Positions 21,701 to 32,986 of a stretch of DNA of 64,000 nt are shown in pieces. The notes beneath the pieces are model-generated. The model was not told the origin of the DNA. It did not search any database and was given only the letters and a program-made list of their open reading frames with translations. The position numbers were made by a program, and so were the translations under genes. This stretch comes from Neopestalotiopsis rosae. Taxonomy: Eukaryota > Ascomycota > Sordariomycetes > Amphisphaeriales > Sporocadaceae. The stretch covers positions 2,480,001 through 2,544,000 of the forward strand of contig JALGAS010000002.1 of NCBI GenBank assembly GCA_023078685.1, read 5' to 3'. The first letter of the stretch is position 1; every line of letters starts with the position of its first letter.

Positions 21701-23033
21701 CAGCCACTTTCATCGAGGAAGTCTCGTGTCGCAACGTCCTGCCTCTGCTTCCCCGCTTCCACTACTTCTCCCTCCTACCACTACCTACTTACCTACAAAG
21801 CACGTCCTCTTCTTGCCGCCGTCTTCACTCCCCCTTTCTCTACCTTTTATTCCTTTTTGCGCCTCCAAGACTCGAAGGACGAGAGCGCAGCTAGCTTGGC
21901 AATTCTTCTAGAGACTCTCGATCTTTCTACAGCTTGCGCACCAGTTTGCGACAGGAACTTCCACGACGCGCCGCCTCTTCAACAATGGGCATGTAACAGC
22001 GTGGAGCTTGTCGCACTTCCGCTGTGGACCATCTTCGAGAGCGTGAGGAAGCCGAAGAGAGGAGCAGCCAGCAAATAAGACGGAAGAAACAAAAAGAAGA
22101 AGAAGAAGAAAAAGTTCCTGGACGTGCGGCTCCCGCACACATCTATTTGCAAAGAGCAAGATTCAGATTGTTAGACCGGTTTCGATTAGAGGTTCACACA
22201 TATATACTTGGAGTCCTGTCCTGTCCTTGTGGCTCGCTCTGTTTCCCGTCCGGCCGGCAAACCCATCTGGCCCTTCGCGTTACAGACATTTGCTGTCACC
22301 GGCAGCCGGTCCCATCGACGCGACCTCTTTCGGAACTTTTCGACGACGCTCAACGTCCAACTTTTAGTTCCCTCGAATACCACGGAGTTATTCTTTATCT
22401 GTCATTATTCACTCTACTTGTCTTTTCTTTCTACTGCCGTTAGACGTATTTTTCGATACCCCGACTTTAGATTTAATACTTTCTTTATATGATAGGTGGT
22501 AAGTTTGTGCATTTCTTATCACCCTCGCTCTATCGGCGACTGTCAAGGCGGCACCAGAGAGAGTTTCACGGTGCTTCTCCGAGGTGGGCTGCTACAAGAG
22601 AGGATGCGCTGTGACTGGATCTTGTCAGTTCCACGCGATACAGGCATGAACAAGACGCCTTGCACTGCGCCGACAAGGTGCTCCTCGGCGCCCCTCAGCG
22701 CCATTCATACATATTGGACTTGAAGCTCTTGCCACGCAGCGGCCGGCATGTCACGATCGTTTTGGAGGTCACGCGACTAACCCTCGTCCAGAATCGTGTC
22801 ACAAAACTCGACAAGCTCCCAGCAGCGAACTCAACCAAGCTTCTTAGCAAAATAATCTCCGTATTTCTTTAGGAGCTAGAGCTGGATTAGGTCGCTGGGC
22901 CTACTACTCAACCATCTCAACGCAAACGACCTTTTTTTGTAGGTCACTTCTCAGAAACCACAACAACCACTCAGTTTGAGCATCCGAATTCAGTCTGGTC
23001 ACCCAATTCCAACATCATCGTGATCAGCACAAG
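21701..23033 (+). promoter_or_regulatory. Promoter and long leader of the PSP1-domain gene
   Basis: A pyrimidine-dominated tract at about 21740-21860, an AGAAGAAGAAG purine tract at 22080-22112 and several short upstream open frames precede the ATG at 23034. Possible donor GTAAGT at 22500 suggests that the leader is spliced. This is the architecture of a long regulated 5' UTR; the transcription start cannot be fixed from sequence. Confidence 0.4.
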
Positions 23034-25866
23034 ATGAGCAACATCAAATCCGGCGGGCTGCCAAAAGCTAGCCAGAGCGGCTTTCCCCCCGGCATTGCAC
23101 CAAACAATCAGTCCCTGCTTTTGGACAAGTTGAATGTACGAAGATCAACACCTGACTCTGAAGCGCTTGCCAGCTCGGACGACGAACCCGAACACCGTCA
23201 GGAAGCTTCTAACGCCCCCATTCAGCAGCAGAAGCCCGTACGTCGCGCATCTTGGTTGAACGACACTTCACAGCCAAGCATTCCGCAGGCTAGAAAATCG
23301 TCCTTCGCCAGCAGCGGCATGTCTCCCACAGCCTCGCACCCAAGTACTCCGGCAGCTGAGACAAGCTCCAATACTTGGGGCACGCATCCCACCCACACCG
23401 GCACCATGGGCCGCTCCCACCAAGCACCTTCCACCTTCACCTGGGGTACTGGAATCTGGAATACCGAGCGATCCAAGGAACCTCCCTCCAGACTGACGGA
23501 GGTTTTGCATTCGCCAACCTCGGTCGCGCCCCCTGGCCTCAGTACCTCTGGCTCATTTGGTGGAGACGGCTCGTTCATGCAAACGTCACCAGGACCCAGG
23601 GACGTTGGCCCGAATTCCCAGATTCCATTCGCTATTCCCCTGCACCCCACACCCAAAACCTATCGCTCACAGTCGTACTCGGTTGGGCAGCTTGAGCCTG
23701 ATGCACCCAACCAGGGCCTACCAGCACCTGCCCCTCCAGCCAGTCGAAGCCGTCCCATCGGTCCTTCGGGACTACAGCACCGCCCTTCACGACCAAGCAT
23801 GCTCAGTGAAATGTCGAACGACGGAATGCTAGGCAAGGTCCACGAGGTCGACGATGACGATAACCAGAGCTCTCATAGTTCGGGACATGGTATCCAGACT
23901 CAGCAGACGGACCAGTCAAAGACCATTGAGCTGTTGGCGCGTGAGAATGCAATGTTGCGACAGCAGCAGCAGCAACAACAGCAGCAGCACCACCACCAAC
24001 AGCAGCAGTATCAAAATGCTCGCATCCGCCCTCGAGCATCAACCTCATCCTACGGTATCGGAAATGGCTACAATATGCGCGAGCCTGTGCCTGAGGAATC
24101 TGATTATGCTGTCGACGAACTTGACGAGTCTGGCAACGGACACGAGGCAATCGCCAAGCGTGCCCTAGGAAGACGTATGAGTGAGTTCGGTGCAGGCGCT
24201 TTTGATCGCTCGCCTCTATACCCGGTTGAGAACAGGAAGCTGGAGAACGTTAAGAAGGCTTTCTGGTCCAGTTCTCTGGGTTTCGGTGGCTTGGGTGATA
24301 TTCCCCAGAGCCGAAGACACTCATTTGCCGACGTGCCTACACGACAGGGCTCAATCACGTCGATGAGCGGTGATGCAGCACCTCTGCAAGAAGTTCAATC
24401 ACCCGAGACGGCACATCCTCAGGATTTCAACGGCTATGGCGACAATACCGGCTTTGGCGCAAACAACCACAGTAAGTTTCCATTCCACGTCACATTCAGT
24501 GAACGGCTAACTGACCTGACAGTGTCTTACTTCACCGGTGGAGGCAGTATCGGAGGCGCTCACCAAGCAATCGCTTCGTCTGCGTACGCTAATCCCTACG
24601 CGTCGTACGGAATTCCACCTGCCTTGGCTAATCGCGCTCCGTCGCCTCACCGAGGCATGTACGGCATGGGCCAACCTCGCCACAATCAGTTGCTTCACAT
24701 TGTCCTCTTCAAGTGTTCACGTGCAGACGTCTTCTACATCCAAGAGGGCACCGGCCTCACTGTCAAGCCGGGCGATCTGGTAATTGTCGAGGCTGATCGT
24801 GGTACCGACCTTGGAACTGTGGACAAGAGCAATGTCGATTGGCAGACCGCAAAGGAAATGAAGGAGCACTATGCTGAAGAGCATTATAAGTGGCTCATGA
24901 TGTACTCTCAAAATGCTGCTGCTGCGCAAGAAGGCTCTGGCGCTGGTTTGATGGCAGCAGCCAATGGATTGCAGGGCGGTGCCATTGGCGGCATGGGTCC
25001 TCCCAGTCAGCACCACATGCCTGAGCCCAATGCCGGCGAGCTCAAGCCCAAGTTGATCAAGCGACTTGCACAGCAGCACGAGATTATGGGTCTCCGTGAC
25101 AAAGAGGGCAACGAGGCCAAGGCCAAACGCGTTTGCATGCAGAAGGTCAAGGAACACGGCCTCAGCATGGAGATTCTGGACGCTGAGTTCCAAATGTGAG
25201 TGCTTATATGGATTTATCATTCATATTTTGATGACGATTCTAACAAATTGCAGGGACTGGAAGAAATTGACATTTTACTATTTCGCCGACGCCTACATCA
25301 ACTTCAACTCACTGGTCACTGATCTTTTCAAGATCTACAAGACCCGAATCTGGATGTCTGCCATCAACCCGGCATCCTTCGCCAGCCCGACTTTGGGTCT
25401 CCAAGCTCCAAGCGGCATTGGACCTGGTGCCGTTGGCGTTGGAGTCAGAAGCTCAAACAACGCCGCTGTCGGCACGGAGAGACGCCAGAACCAGCCGCAG
25501 GATCCTCAGTCACCTTTTGGTGGCGCTGGTCCTGCCGTCGGTCGATCCTTTCAGCCCGCCTTTGGACAGGGTTTCGGTGGCGATCGATCCGTTGTTTCTA
25601 GCAACGCATATCCGTCAACAGGATTTCCACCATCCGCTTACGGCGCATTTGGCCTTGGCCCCCGCACAGGTGGCGTACCGTATGTCACTACCATGATGCC
25701 CAGTGTCGATGGCTATGGAGGTGGCTTTTCCCTGGGTGCGGACTTTCGAGCCCGATTCCCAAGCCCTCACGACACATCTACTTCACCAGACTCCAACGTT
25801 CCGGCTGTGACCGGTCAGCACGACTGGACAGGAGCATTCCAGAGTCTGTCCTTGAATTCTCGTTGA
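23034..25866 (+). CDS. PSP1 C-terminal domain protein
   Basis: Three exons: 23034-24471, 24523-25195, 25254-25866; 907 aa. The first intron (24472-24522, GTAAGT..GGCTAAC..ACAG) is 51 nt and stop-free, so retention would keep the frame; the second (25196-25253) is required. The N-terminal ~540 residues are Ser/Pro-rich and disordered, with a Gln/His run encoded at about 23960-24010 preceded by a short leucine-rich helix (IELLARENAMLRQ). The conserved PSP1 C-terminal domain follows (NQLLHIVLFKCSRADVFY; GDLVIVEADRGTDLGTV; LTFYYFADAYINFNSLVTDLF). Proteins with this domain include yeast Psp1 and the kinetoplastid RBP45 group, linked to mRNA or replication-related complexes; the biochemical role is unsettled. 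The C-terminus is Gly/Ser-rich. The gene stands alone between two large non-genic regions. Confidence 0.88.
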
Positions 25867-27932
25867 TCATGGGATTGCGCAACCTTTTCTCATTTCGTGG
25901 CTATGCTTTGTTTTCCTTTCTCTATTTTCCTGTCGGTTTATACATCTCGAGACACGAGGGGCGACTTTGCCTGTAGCTTGTGTCCTGCAACGGGGTTGCA
26001 TCAAGCAAGCACTTGCACGTCTTAGGGAGACTCATTGGGGCCTGTTTGAGAGGCCCAAGGCGTTTTCTTTACTGTTCTTGTTGCCATGGCATGACATGGC
26101 GAGACTTTGCAAATTTCGCGAAAAACAAGACTGGCCTGGATTTGAAGATAAACTGGGCCTTCCAGTTTATGCATGAGATCAGCTGATTTATGACGGCATC
26201 GAGAGGACTAAAGACAAAAACTCGGAGACACATTTTCTTTCGGCTCATGAGATCGACATAGACAGACAAATTTGACACAAAGCATTGGGGTGTAATTCGA
26301 TAGCAGAGGTGGCAAGGGGTCTTTGGTCCACCATCGCTTGGGTATTGAAGAGGGTTTTTCTACCTGTACCATCAAGGCTCATCGGCCTTTTGTTTCTCTT
26401 TCTTCACTTCTTTCATGAGAGTCACACGTGGCGCTGAGATGATCTATTCTGTTCTTCACGACCCTATGTATGCGTTCCGAGAAAAAGAGGCATAGGAAAA
26501 GAAAAAGTTTGTGGCTGGTAGTCATTCGTAGCAGAAACTACTTCTTGTTGACTTGTACTATTCATGACATGATATCTATGCTATTAAATGCTATGTGCTT
26601 CTTGAGTCATGCTGCATGTGACTTGAGCAAATGGAACCGTGCTCTGCAGGCGTTTTGTGGTGTGTAGAGCAAGGGTCAAGAGGTGATCAATCACTCTCTC
26701 GGGTCTGTTGGCCCACTACGTCGACAGAGAGAGAGAGAGGGTCCTCGAGTCATTCCATGTTCCCATGCCGATAACCTTACTTTGTACTCGTAATGTACGC
26801 ATGTCGTATGTACATCAATCACGTACACGACGGATCTACCCGCACACTCTCAAGGTCAGTTCACTTCTGTACAGAGTGGATCACCACCCACTCTTTCCCA
26901 TGCAGCAGGGATCGGCTGCGTAATGTGTTTATCCCCGAAGCAGTGGGCAGTGAGTGAGGCATGGAGGCCCTCCGATGCTACAGCGAGCGGCCCCGCCAGT
27001 AAACCAGCATGGATATCACTGTGATATTTCCCGGGATGGTGAAGAATATGGCGCGTCATCTCATGGTGGAGTGATTATTGTGATGATTCGATAAAACTCT
27101 TACTTACATATCGTATGATTTTCAAACATTTCTTTTTTCTGCTTTTCTCTTGGTGGCACGCGAGAAAGATAACTACTGTTGACCAATCAACATGCCTAGA
27201 ATTTGATTATACAACGGGAATAATGTCATAATGCCTCGAAATGGTCAGTTTTCTGCTATGGAGTACTATGCATTGTTCTTGTGCTGCCGATTGACACTCT
27301 GGGGCGAGGGGCCAGGGTTTGAAGTGAACCTCGAGGTAGGAGGAACCCTGAAAATGCACACAGTATGGCATAACGGAGCCAGACCAGAGCTCTTTTTATT
27401 CTCTTTGATGCGATTTGCTTGATGGATCGTTACACTACTTTTGTTACCAGTGTAACTTGGGAGTACATGGAATCTGTATCTGTACGGGTTTACATTCTAC
27501 CCGACCTAACTCGTCGACAGCGCTTCTTCCGGGATTATATACCAAAGAGTACATAATTCAGCAGGAATATTATTATCCTCGAATTCGTTACCGACGTGCG
27601 CGCTTAATTATACAACATTTCTCTAAACATTACATCGTCCACTTGTACGGTAAAGTAGTTGTGCAGTTGCCATCTCAAACGCCCATCTGCGCCTTATGGC
27701 AAATGTCTTTGATGGAGGCCCCCAATATCCAGGTATGGTAGCCGTTGATTTTCAGTTTTTGCCTCCCAGAAGTATCTTCTCGCAACTGAACATCCAATTC
27801 ATGGGTTCATCCCCTGCAGCAAATAATCACTCGTTTCCGCCCACTCCAACTGCAAGTAAACGAAGCCGTGATGACATGATCCTTTCTAGCTCCTGAAACA
27901 ACTTTGAATTCGTGACCATTCCAATTACACTT
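25867..27932. other. Intergenic region (2.1 kb)
   Basis: The left part should be the 3' UTR of the PSP1-domain gene; the right end the 3' UTR of the lactonase-like gene. A GAGAGAGAG tract is at 26728-26738. No coding, RNA or repeat feature can be supported. Confidence 0.5.
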
Positions 27933-28799
27933 TCAGTCACTCGGCTGATACACCTCCTTGACCTGCAACCGCCGCACCGAGTCAAACTCGTGCGAGGGGA
28001 GCACGACGACCTTGCGCGACCGACAAAACTCCTTGATCTTCTTTTGCGACTCGAGCGCCAGGTACGGGTCCGAGTTGACACCGTCCGTCTGGCCCTTGTC
28101 GAGGAACGCGAGGCTGTACGCCGCGTCGCCGACGAGAAGGTACGTGACGTCGTCGTCCTCGATGACGAGGGAGACATGTCCCGGGACGTGCCCCGGCGTG
28201 TCCACGGCCGAGATCCTGCCGTCGGCCGTGACGGGGTAGCTGTGCGGCCAAGGACCAATGGCGGGACCGGTGGGCTCGAGCAGGGTAGGTCGGAAGCCCG
28301 CCGGCCACGCGGCCGGGTTGGCGCCCTCGAACGCCGCGTACGTCGGGTGCTCCCCAAAGGCGGACCAGTGGGCCGGGCTCACGCACACGTCCGTCTTGCC
28401 GTGCACGTCGCCGAGCCCGCCGGCGTGGTCGCTGTGCAGGTGGGAGACGATGGCGGCCTTGATGTCCGTGTCCGGGTCCACCCCGCGCGCCCGGAGCTGG
28501 GCGCCGAGCCCCTGGTCCGGCTTGATGTCCATGGACACGAGGCGGTGGCCGAGCTGCCACCACGGGTAGTAGCCCGCGTCTAGGCACTTGGGCGACTCGC
28601 CCAGGTCAAAGAGGAAGTTGCCCTCGGGGTGCTTGATGAGAAAGGCGTAGATTGGGATCGGGTCCGTGTATTTTCGGTCCGTCACGAACCGGAGGCGGCG
28701 AAGGAGGACATTGCCTGGGGGTTGTGTCCAGCCATTTTGTTTGATACGAATAGTACCCGTCTCAATGATGTGGATGCTGACTGACATGGTGGACCGCAA
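27933..28799 (-). CDS. Metallo-beta-lactamase-fold hydrolase, N-acyl homoserine lactonase-like
   Basis: A single-exon gene of 288 aa. The metal-binding motif HLHSDH (His120, His122, Asp124, His125) is complete; further ligands are the His in GHVPGH (about 207) and the Asp in LVGDAAYS (about 225), followed by a late His in LPSHEF. This is the ligand set of the two-zinc lactonase branch (AiiA/AttM/4-pyridoxolactonase type), with the family's start IPIYAFLIKHPEGNFLFDLGES. It would hydrolyse a lactone ring or ester; the natural substrate is unknown. There is no signal peptide, so it is probably cytosolic. The start may be at 28799 or at the Met four codons later (28787). The coding sequence is strongly G/C-ending at third positions, unlike the AT-rich flanks. 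It is intronless, which fits but does not prove acquisition from bacteria. Confidence 0.88.
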   Translation of the reverse strand: MRSTMSVSIHIIETGTIRIKQNGWTQPPGNVLLRRLRFVTDRKYTDPIPIYAFLIKHPEGNFLFDLGESPKCLDAGYYPWWQLGHRLVSMDIKPDQGLGAQLRARGVDPDTDIKAAIVSHLHSDHAGGLGDVHGKTDVCVSPAHWSAFGEHPTYAAFEGANPAAWPAGFRPTLLEPTGPAIGPWPHSYPVTADGRISAVDTPGHVPGHVSLVIEDDDVTYLLVGDAAYSLAFLDKGQTDGVNSDPYLALESQKKIKEFCRSRKVVVLPSHEFDSVRRLQVKEVYQPSD

Positions 28800-29350
28800 A
28801 GAATGACCTTAATATCCCCAAAGACGGGGAAAACCTACCAGGCAAAACATGTGCGCTGCCAAGCAAGGCATTATATGCTGCGCGCAAGCGGTCCTGCGGC
28901 GTCGTTTAGCCTCCCGTCCCGAGGGATACCAGCTGAAGGGTGGAGTGGGCGAGACCGGGCTTTTTCACAACCCGACGGAGACGGAGAGACCAGGCGAGAC
29001 AGGGTCTTGCATCCCACCCACCGACGGAGTGTTACAAGGTTCAGCTCATAATAGGCTGACTTTAGCTGGCTTCATCCGGGGTTCAGGGGTCTTTTTGGGA
29101 ATATTGAAATCTATTTCCAATGGTCGTTTTGAACTACCATGTTGCAACCTCGATAAGAGATCTCCCCCTGCCTCGGTTAGTCGCACACACATCGAGGACA
29201 GAAACTCGTTGGATGTCTATTATACAAGAAAATAGAGGTATACTTGTCGTCCTTTGGTCGCTGAAAAATACACATTGTTGATATGTTCTATAGTCGTACA
29301 AGAAGTTGGTGCACCGATAATTATACTAGTGAAGGAGCCGTTGATTGAGC
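28800..29350. other. Intergenic: lactonase-like promoter and NFU1 3' UTR
   Basis: Both neighbours are on the minus strand. The part next to 28800 must contain the promoter of the lactonase-like gene; no TATA box stands out. No other feature is seen. Confidence 0.5.
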
Positions 29351-30373
29351 TCACGCGACTGCATCAATCTGTCCTTTCCCCATGGCCGATGGTGCAGCAT
29401 CAGGGCCCTTTTGAGATCGAAGCTTTTCCTCAAACTTTTCAAACTCGGCCAAGGCAATTTCTTCTTCTGGGTCAGTGACCTGGTTCACGCCCTTGACTTC
29501 CTCAATCTGTAGATCAGGTCAGCAACAATTTCCAAAGGGTGTGTATATTTTGATAGGTCTTGAACTCACATAATGCATCAACATGCCCTCAATACCATTC
29601 TTCAATGTTACAGTGCTCGAGTCGCACGTCCGGCAAGCTCCCCTCAATTTCAGGTTCACATAGCCGTCATCGGTGAAGCCCTTGAATTCAATGTCGCCAC
29701 CATCCTCTTGAATAGCGGGCCGTATCCGTGTCTCAAGAAGCTCCTTGATCATGCCCACAACCTCAGAGTCGTTCTCGTCGTAAGCCAGACTGTCGAGCTC
29801 TTCCGGAACCTCTGTGCCGTCGGCGGAGGCTTCCTTCTTGCTGATTGTGACAATTGGCTGGCCTGAGGTAATGGCTTCGGTAATGTGGCTAAAGATCTCG
29901 GGGCGAATGTGAGCCCAGTTGGCGTCGGCGGACTTGGTAACCGTGATAAAGTCGGTGCCGTAAAAGACAGAGGTAACACCGTCAATGTTCATGAGCTGGG
30001 CGGCGAGAGGCGAGGGGTGCGGCGGCGCGATCGTGCTTCGCGGGTTCATGTACTCGATAAAGGGAGTCGTGATATCCTCGGGCAGCACCCGGTGATTCGG
30101 CAGAAACTTGAGCGCGTCCGGGTTCGGCGTGCCCTCGGTCTGGATAAAGATGCTGCGGGCGCCGCGCGGGGCGCTAAAGGACGACGACGTTGCTGGTGCG
30201 GTGCTGAGGAGAGCTGGCCGCGACGTCCTCGAAGCAATTCCGACTGTCCTCGAGCTCGTGTGTGCCTTGCGCGCGGCGATCTGAAATCCTCGGCATGCCG
30301 TCGGCCGTGCTTGGCGGGCTGTGGAGGAGAGCAAGGTGGCGGCAGGCCGAATTAACCGACTGGACGCAGGCAT
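29351..30373 (-). CDS. NFU1: Mitochondrial iron-sulfur cluster carrier Nfu1
   Basis: Two exons, 30373-29570 and 29506-29351, encode 319 aa; the 63-nt intron starts GTGAGT and ends CTACAG. Without splicing the frame continues 17 codons and stops, losing the conserved tail. The first ~75 residues are an Arg/Ser/Ala-rich mitochondrial presequence without acidic residues. The Nfu N-terminal domain starts at SIFIQTEGTPNPDALKF, and the NifU C-terminal domain holds the cluster-binding Cys-x2-Cys as CRTCDSS after IQEDGGDIEFKGF. Exon 2 adds an acidic helix (DPEEEIALAEFEKFEE). Nfu1 passes 4Fe-4S clusters to lipoate synthase, respiratory complexes and aconitase-type enzymes. The Met at 30373 is preferred because it begins the presequence; an open upstream extension to 30460 has a non-targeting character. 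Confidence 0.95.
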
Positions 30374-31789
30374 TGTATGCGATGTGATGCTAAGTATCCG
30401 GTGTAATACTCTGATTAAATCGATCAGGTCGAAGAAGCGCCCTTTTAATTGAAATTCCAATGGTTGGTATAGTTACAATAGGTGTTATGGTGATGTTGGT
30501 TGTTGGTTTGCAAATGTTCCAAAAAAGAAGTTCGAGTGCTTTCCAACCGTAGTACAGTATTATTTAGAAGCTTTGGCCCCCGGTTGGCTGGGCGGTTGAG
30601 TGGGTGGGTTATGTATGACTGACGTCTTTCCCTTATGGGGGGCCGATATCGATAAGCCGCAAAAAAAAGTTGCCGCTGCTTAGCAATCCCCCATTCCGCC
30701 CAACAGCAAGGCGCAAATTCCATCGCCTACAACTCTATTCGTCAGATGCCTGTTTTCAGTTACTCCACCAAGCTTAGAGCCGAGCAACAACTTTTTTTTC
30801 TCTCCCTCCAGCTTTGACAGTGAAGAAGATATTTGCGGGACCATTTTTATCATATCACCATTGCCAACAGGTCGAATCCTGACATAATTATTGAACCCAC
30901 CAGAGAAGGAAATAACACAGACATACGGACTTTCATTCGACCAATACAACACAACACAACTAACCACTGTAAGTTTGCAAGTTCCGTCTATAAGAATGAT
31001 TGCTTCAAGAACAAGACCAAAATCACCAATAAAAGAAGTCAAGTAGACCTATCTGTTATAGCCTGGCATTACTGGAGAAAAACACAAGTAGTGTTCCAAC
31101 ATAAGTATGCAGCCAAGTATTCTGTAGCCAGACAAAATATATATTCTTGTTCAAATCCGTCCGCTTGCCATCGTTGCGCCCCAAGAGTACAAGTCTGATG
31201 TTGCCATGTTAGCGATCTGGGAAAGAGAAAACGGTGGGATACACACACAGCCGTTTGCTTGCACGTTTGCGTCGAGAATCAAACTTGGGGAACACAGCAC
31301 TTTCGTCAAGTCCTCTCCCAATATCTACGGCGATTTTCTGCTCGTGCATTCGGTTCATCAGCCAACCACAGTCGTTTGGCCGCATTTTATTTCAGACCAT
31401 TATTGCTGAGCACCTCAGTCATTTTTACGACACGCCTAGGCGCATATTGTCGCTGAAGCTGGGCTTTTGCGTCCTCTCCTCCTCAGCATTCGCTTGAGTC
31501 GAGTATCGCTTTTGAAACTACTACTGTTACTACGACGCGGAGGTAGACGCGTACATCACGCCCCGAAACTTCAAGAAACTCGAACACGTCAAGGAGCTTC
31601 TCGTTTTTGGTGCCATTCGACCATCGAGAAATAGCAAACCTCGAACCTTGCATTTCTCGACACGGCTCACCCTCGGCGACTATTTTGACGACTACTCGTC
31701 TCCAATCAAAAGTAACAAGCTTCTTTTCTCGTCCAAGGCTGCTATTACCATTCTTTCTCCATTGCCGCAGGACGGAAATTATTCACATC
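30374..31789. promoter_or_regulatory. Divergent promoter region NFU1 / HIT1
   Basis: The 1.4 kb separates head-to-head NFU1 (-) and HIT1 (+). An A8 run is at 30661-30668. The HIT1-proximal part contains several short upstream open frames, one of which (31607-31882) overlaps the HIT1 start in another frame. Promoter elements could not be singled out. Confidence 0.45.
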
Positions 31790-32431
31790 ATGGCTCCCAT
31801 GACGCCTGCAGATCGGGTGTGCGTAAGCTGCCAGACAGAGGACGGCAAATACAAATGTCCCCGCTGCATGAAATACACGTAAGTCCTCCTTGTCAGATGT
31901 ATACAACAGTCTTGATTGCTTATCGAATCTGCTGTCTGTAGATGTTGTCTTGCTTGCAGTAAGAAACACAAAGAGGAACACCCACCCGAGGAGGACAAGC
32001 CAAAGCCCACTCCGGCTGAACCCGCCGCAGGAGACACTGCATCCAGCGGAGAAGGGGAGCAGCCCGACGAGTTTACGAAGCTCTTTAACAAGTACCCAGC
32101 CCTAGCCACGTACCTGAACCAAATCGCCGACTGTACCGAGCCACCCTCGAATGATCCAGACGGTGATGCCGGACACCACGGTCATGGGGGTCAGTTCCGC
32201 AAGAAGCCGCGCCATAACAACAAGCCGTGGACCCGCGAGGTGGGCCTGCAAAACGGCCTGCACAAGCTGCGCCAGCTGCGCGACCAGGACACGACGGGCG
32301 CCCTGCGCGAGTTTGGCGAGCTCGTCCTCCATCTCAACGCCCAGAAGCAGGAGGAAGAGGCGCGCAAAAAGGACGACGCCCAGAGGGACGCCGAGCTCAT
32401 CGGGCAGTTGATTCGCGAGGAGCGGGACTAG
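31790..32431 (+). CDS. HIT1: HIT-type zinc finger protein (Hit1/ZNHIT3)
   Basis: Two exons, 31790-31878 and 31942-32431, give 192 aa. The 63-nt intron interrupts the zinc finger: exon 1 has CVSC...YKCPRC and exon 2 supplies CCLACSKKHK, completing the Cys/His ligand series of a zf-HIT domain at residues about 11-45. The rest is a helical, charged region with DEFTKLFNKYPALATYLNQI and a C-terminal coiled coil (LNAQKQEEEARKKDD...LIREERD). Hit1 partners Rsa1 in assembly of box C/D snoRNPs, so it belongs with the ribosome-biogenesis genes in this window. A His/Gly-rich insert (GHHGHGG) lies near residue 112. The Met at 31790 is the first in frame; a second Met three codons later is possible. Confidence 0.88.
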
Positions 32432-32986
32432 GATGATCGGTTTTCTCGATTTTTCGTCGACTGAAGAGCATGAGTTTGAAGATTTGTCGACGAGTGGAGG
32501 GGGGGTTGTAATCGGAAGAACCAGATGAAGATTACTACTGCTGGCAGCTGGGAGTTGAGTTGAATACTCCGATTGGATGGATTGCATAATTTTGGCCACG
32601 AGCATCAGAATGCTGCAGAAGAACAACGGGCCTGGAGACGGCACTGATTTGCCATGTTTTGCCGTCATGAGTAGCACAAGTTATGTAAGTCTCGCTCCTC
32701 TACCTATAACGTGGAGTGGTAGACTGATTGATTATTGCTTTAGGTGCAGTACACTGGACCCATGTATTGATTTGCGATGGCCTTTCAACAAGATAACGGC
32801 TGCTTTGCAGTCTCTTTGACTGGATACTTCCAAGTCAATTCCATATCAGAATAATGAGAGACACTTCACAGGACATAGAGAGAAACCAATAATGATAGTT
32901 GATTGGACAGAAGAAAAAAATCTTGGTCTTGTTTGATTAGGTAACATTATCTCGTGACTACGTATACATTTCAACACACATCCCTC
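32432..32986. other. Convergent 3' intergenic region
   Basis: This spacer between HIT1 (+) and the 419-aa gene (-) holds both 3' UTRs. No gene, RNA or repeat is seen. Confidence 0.5.

Noticed and set aside
30860..30900. Sequence resembling a tRNA T-arm (GGTCGAATCC)
   Set aside because: No pairing partner stems or A box upstream; not a tRNA.
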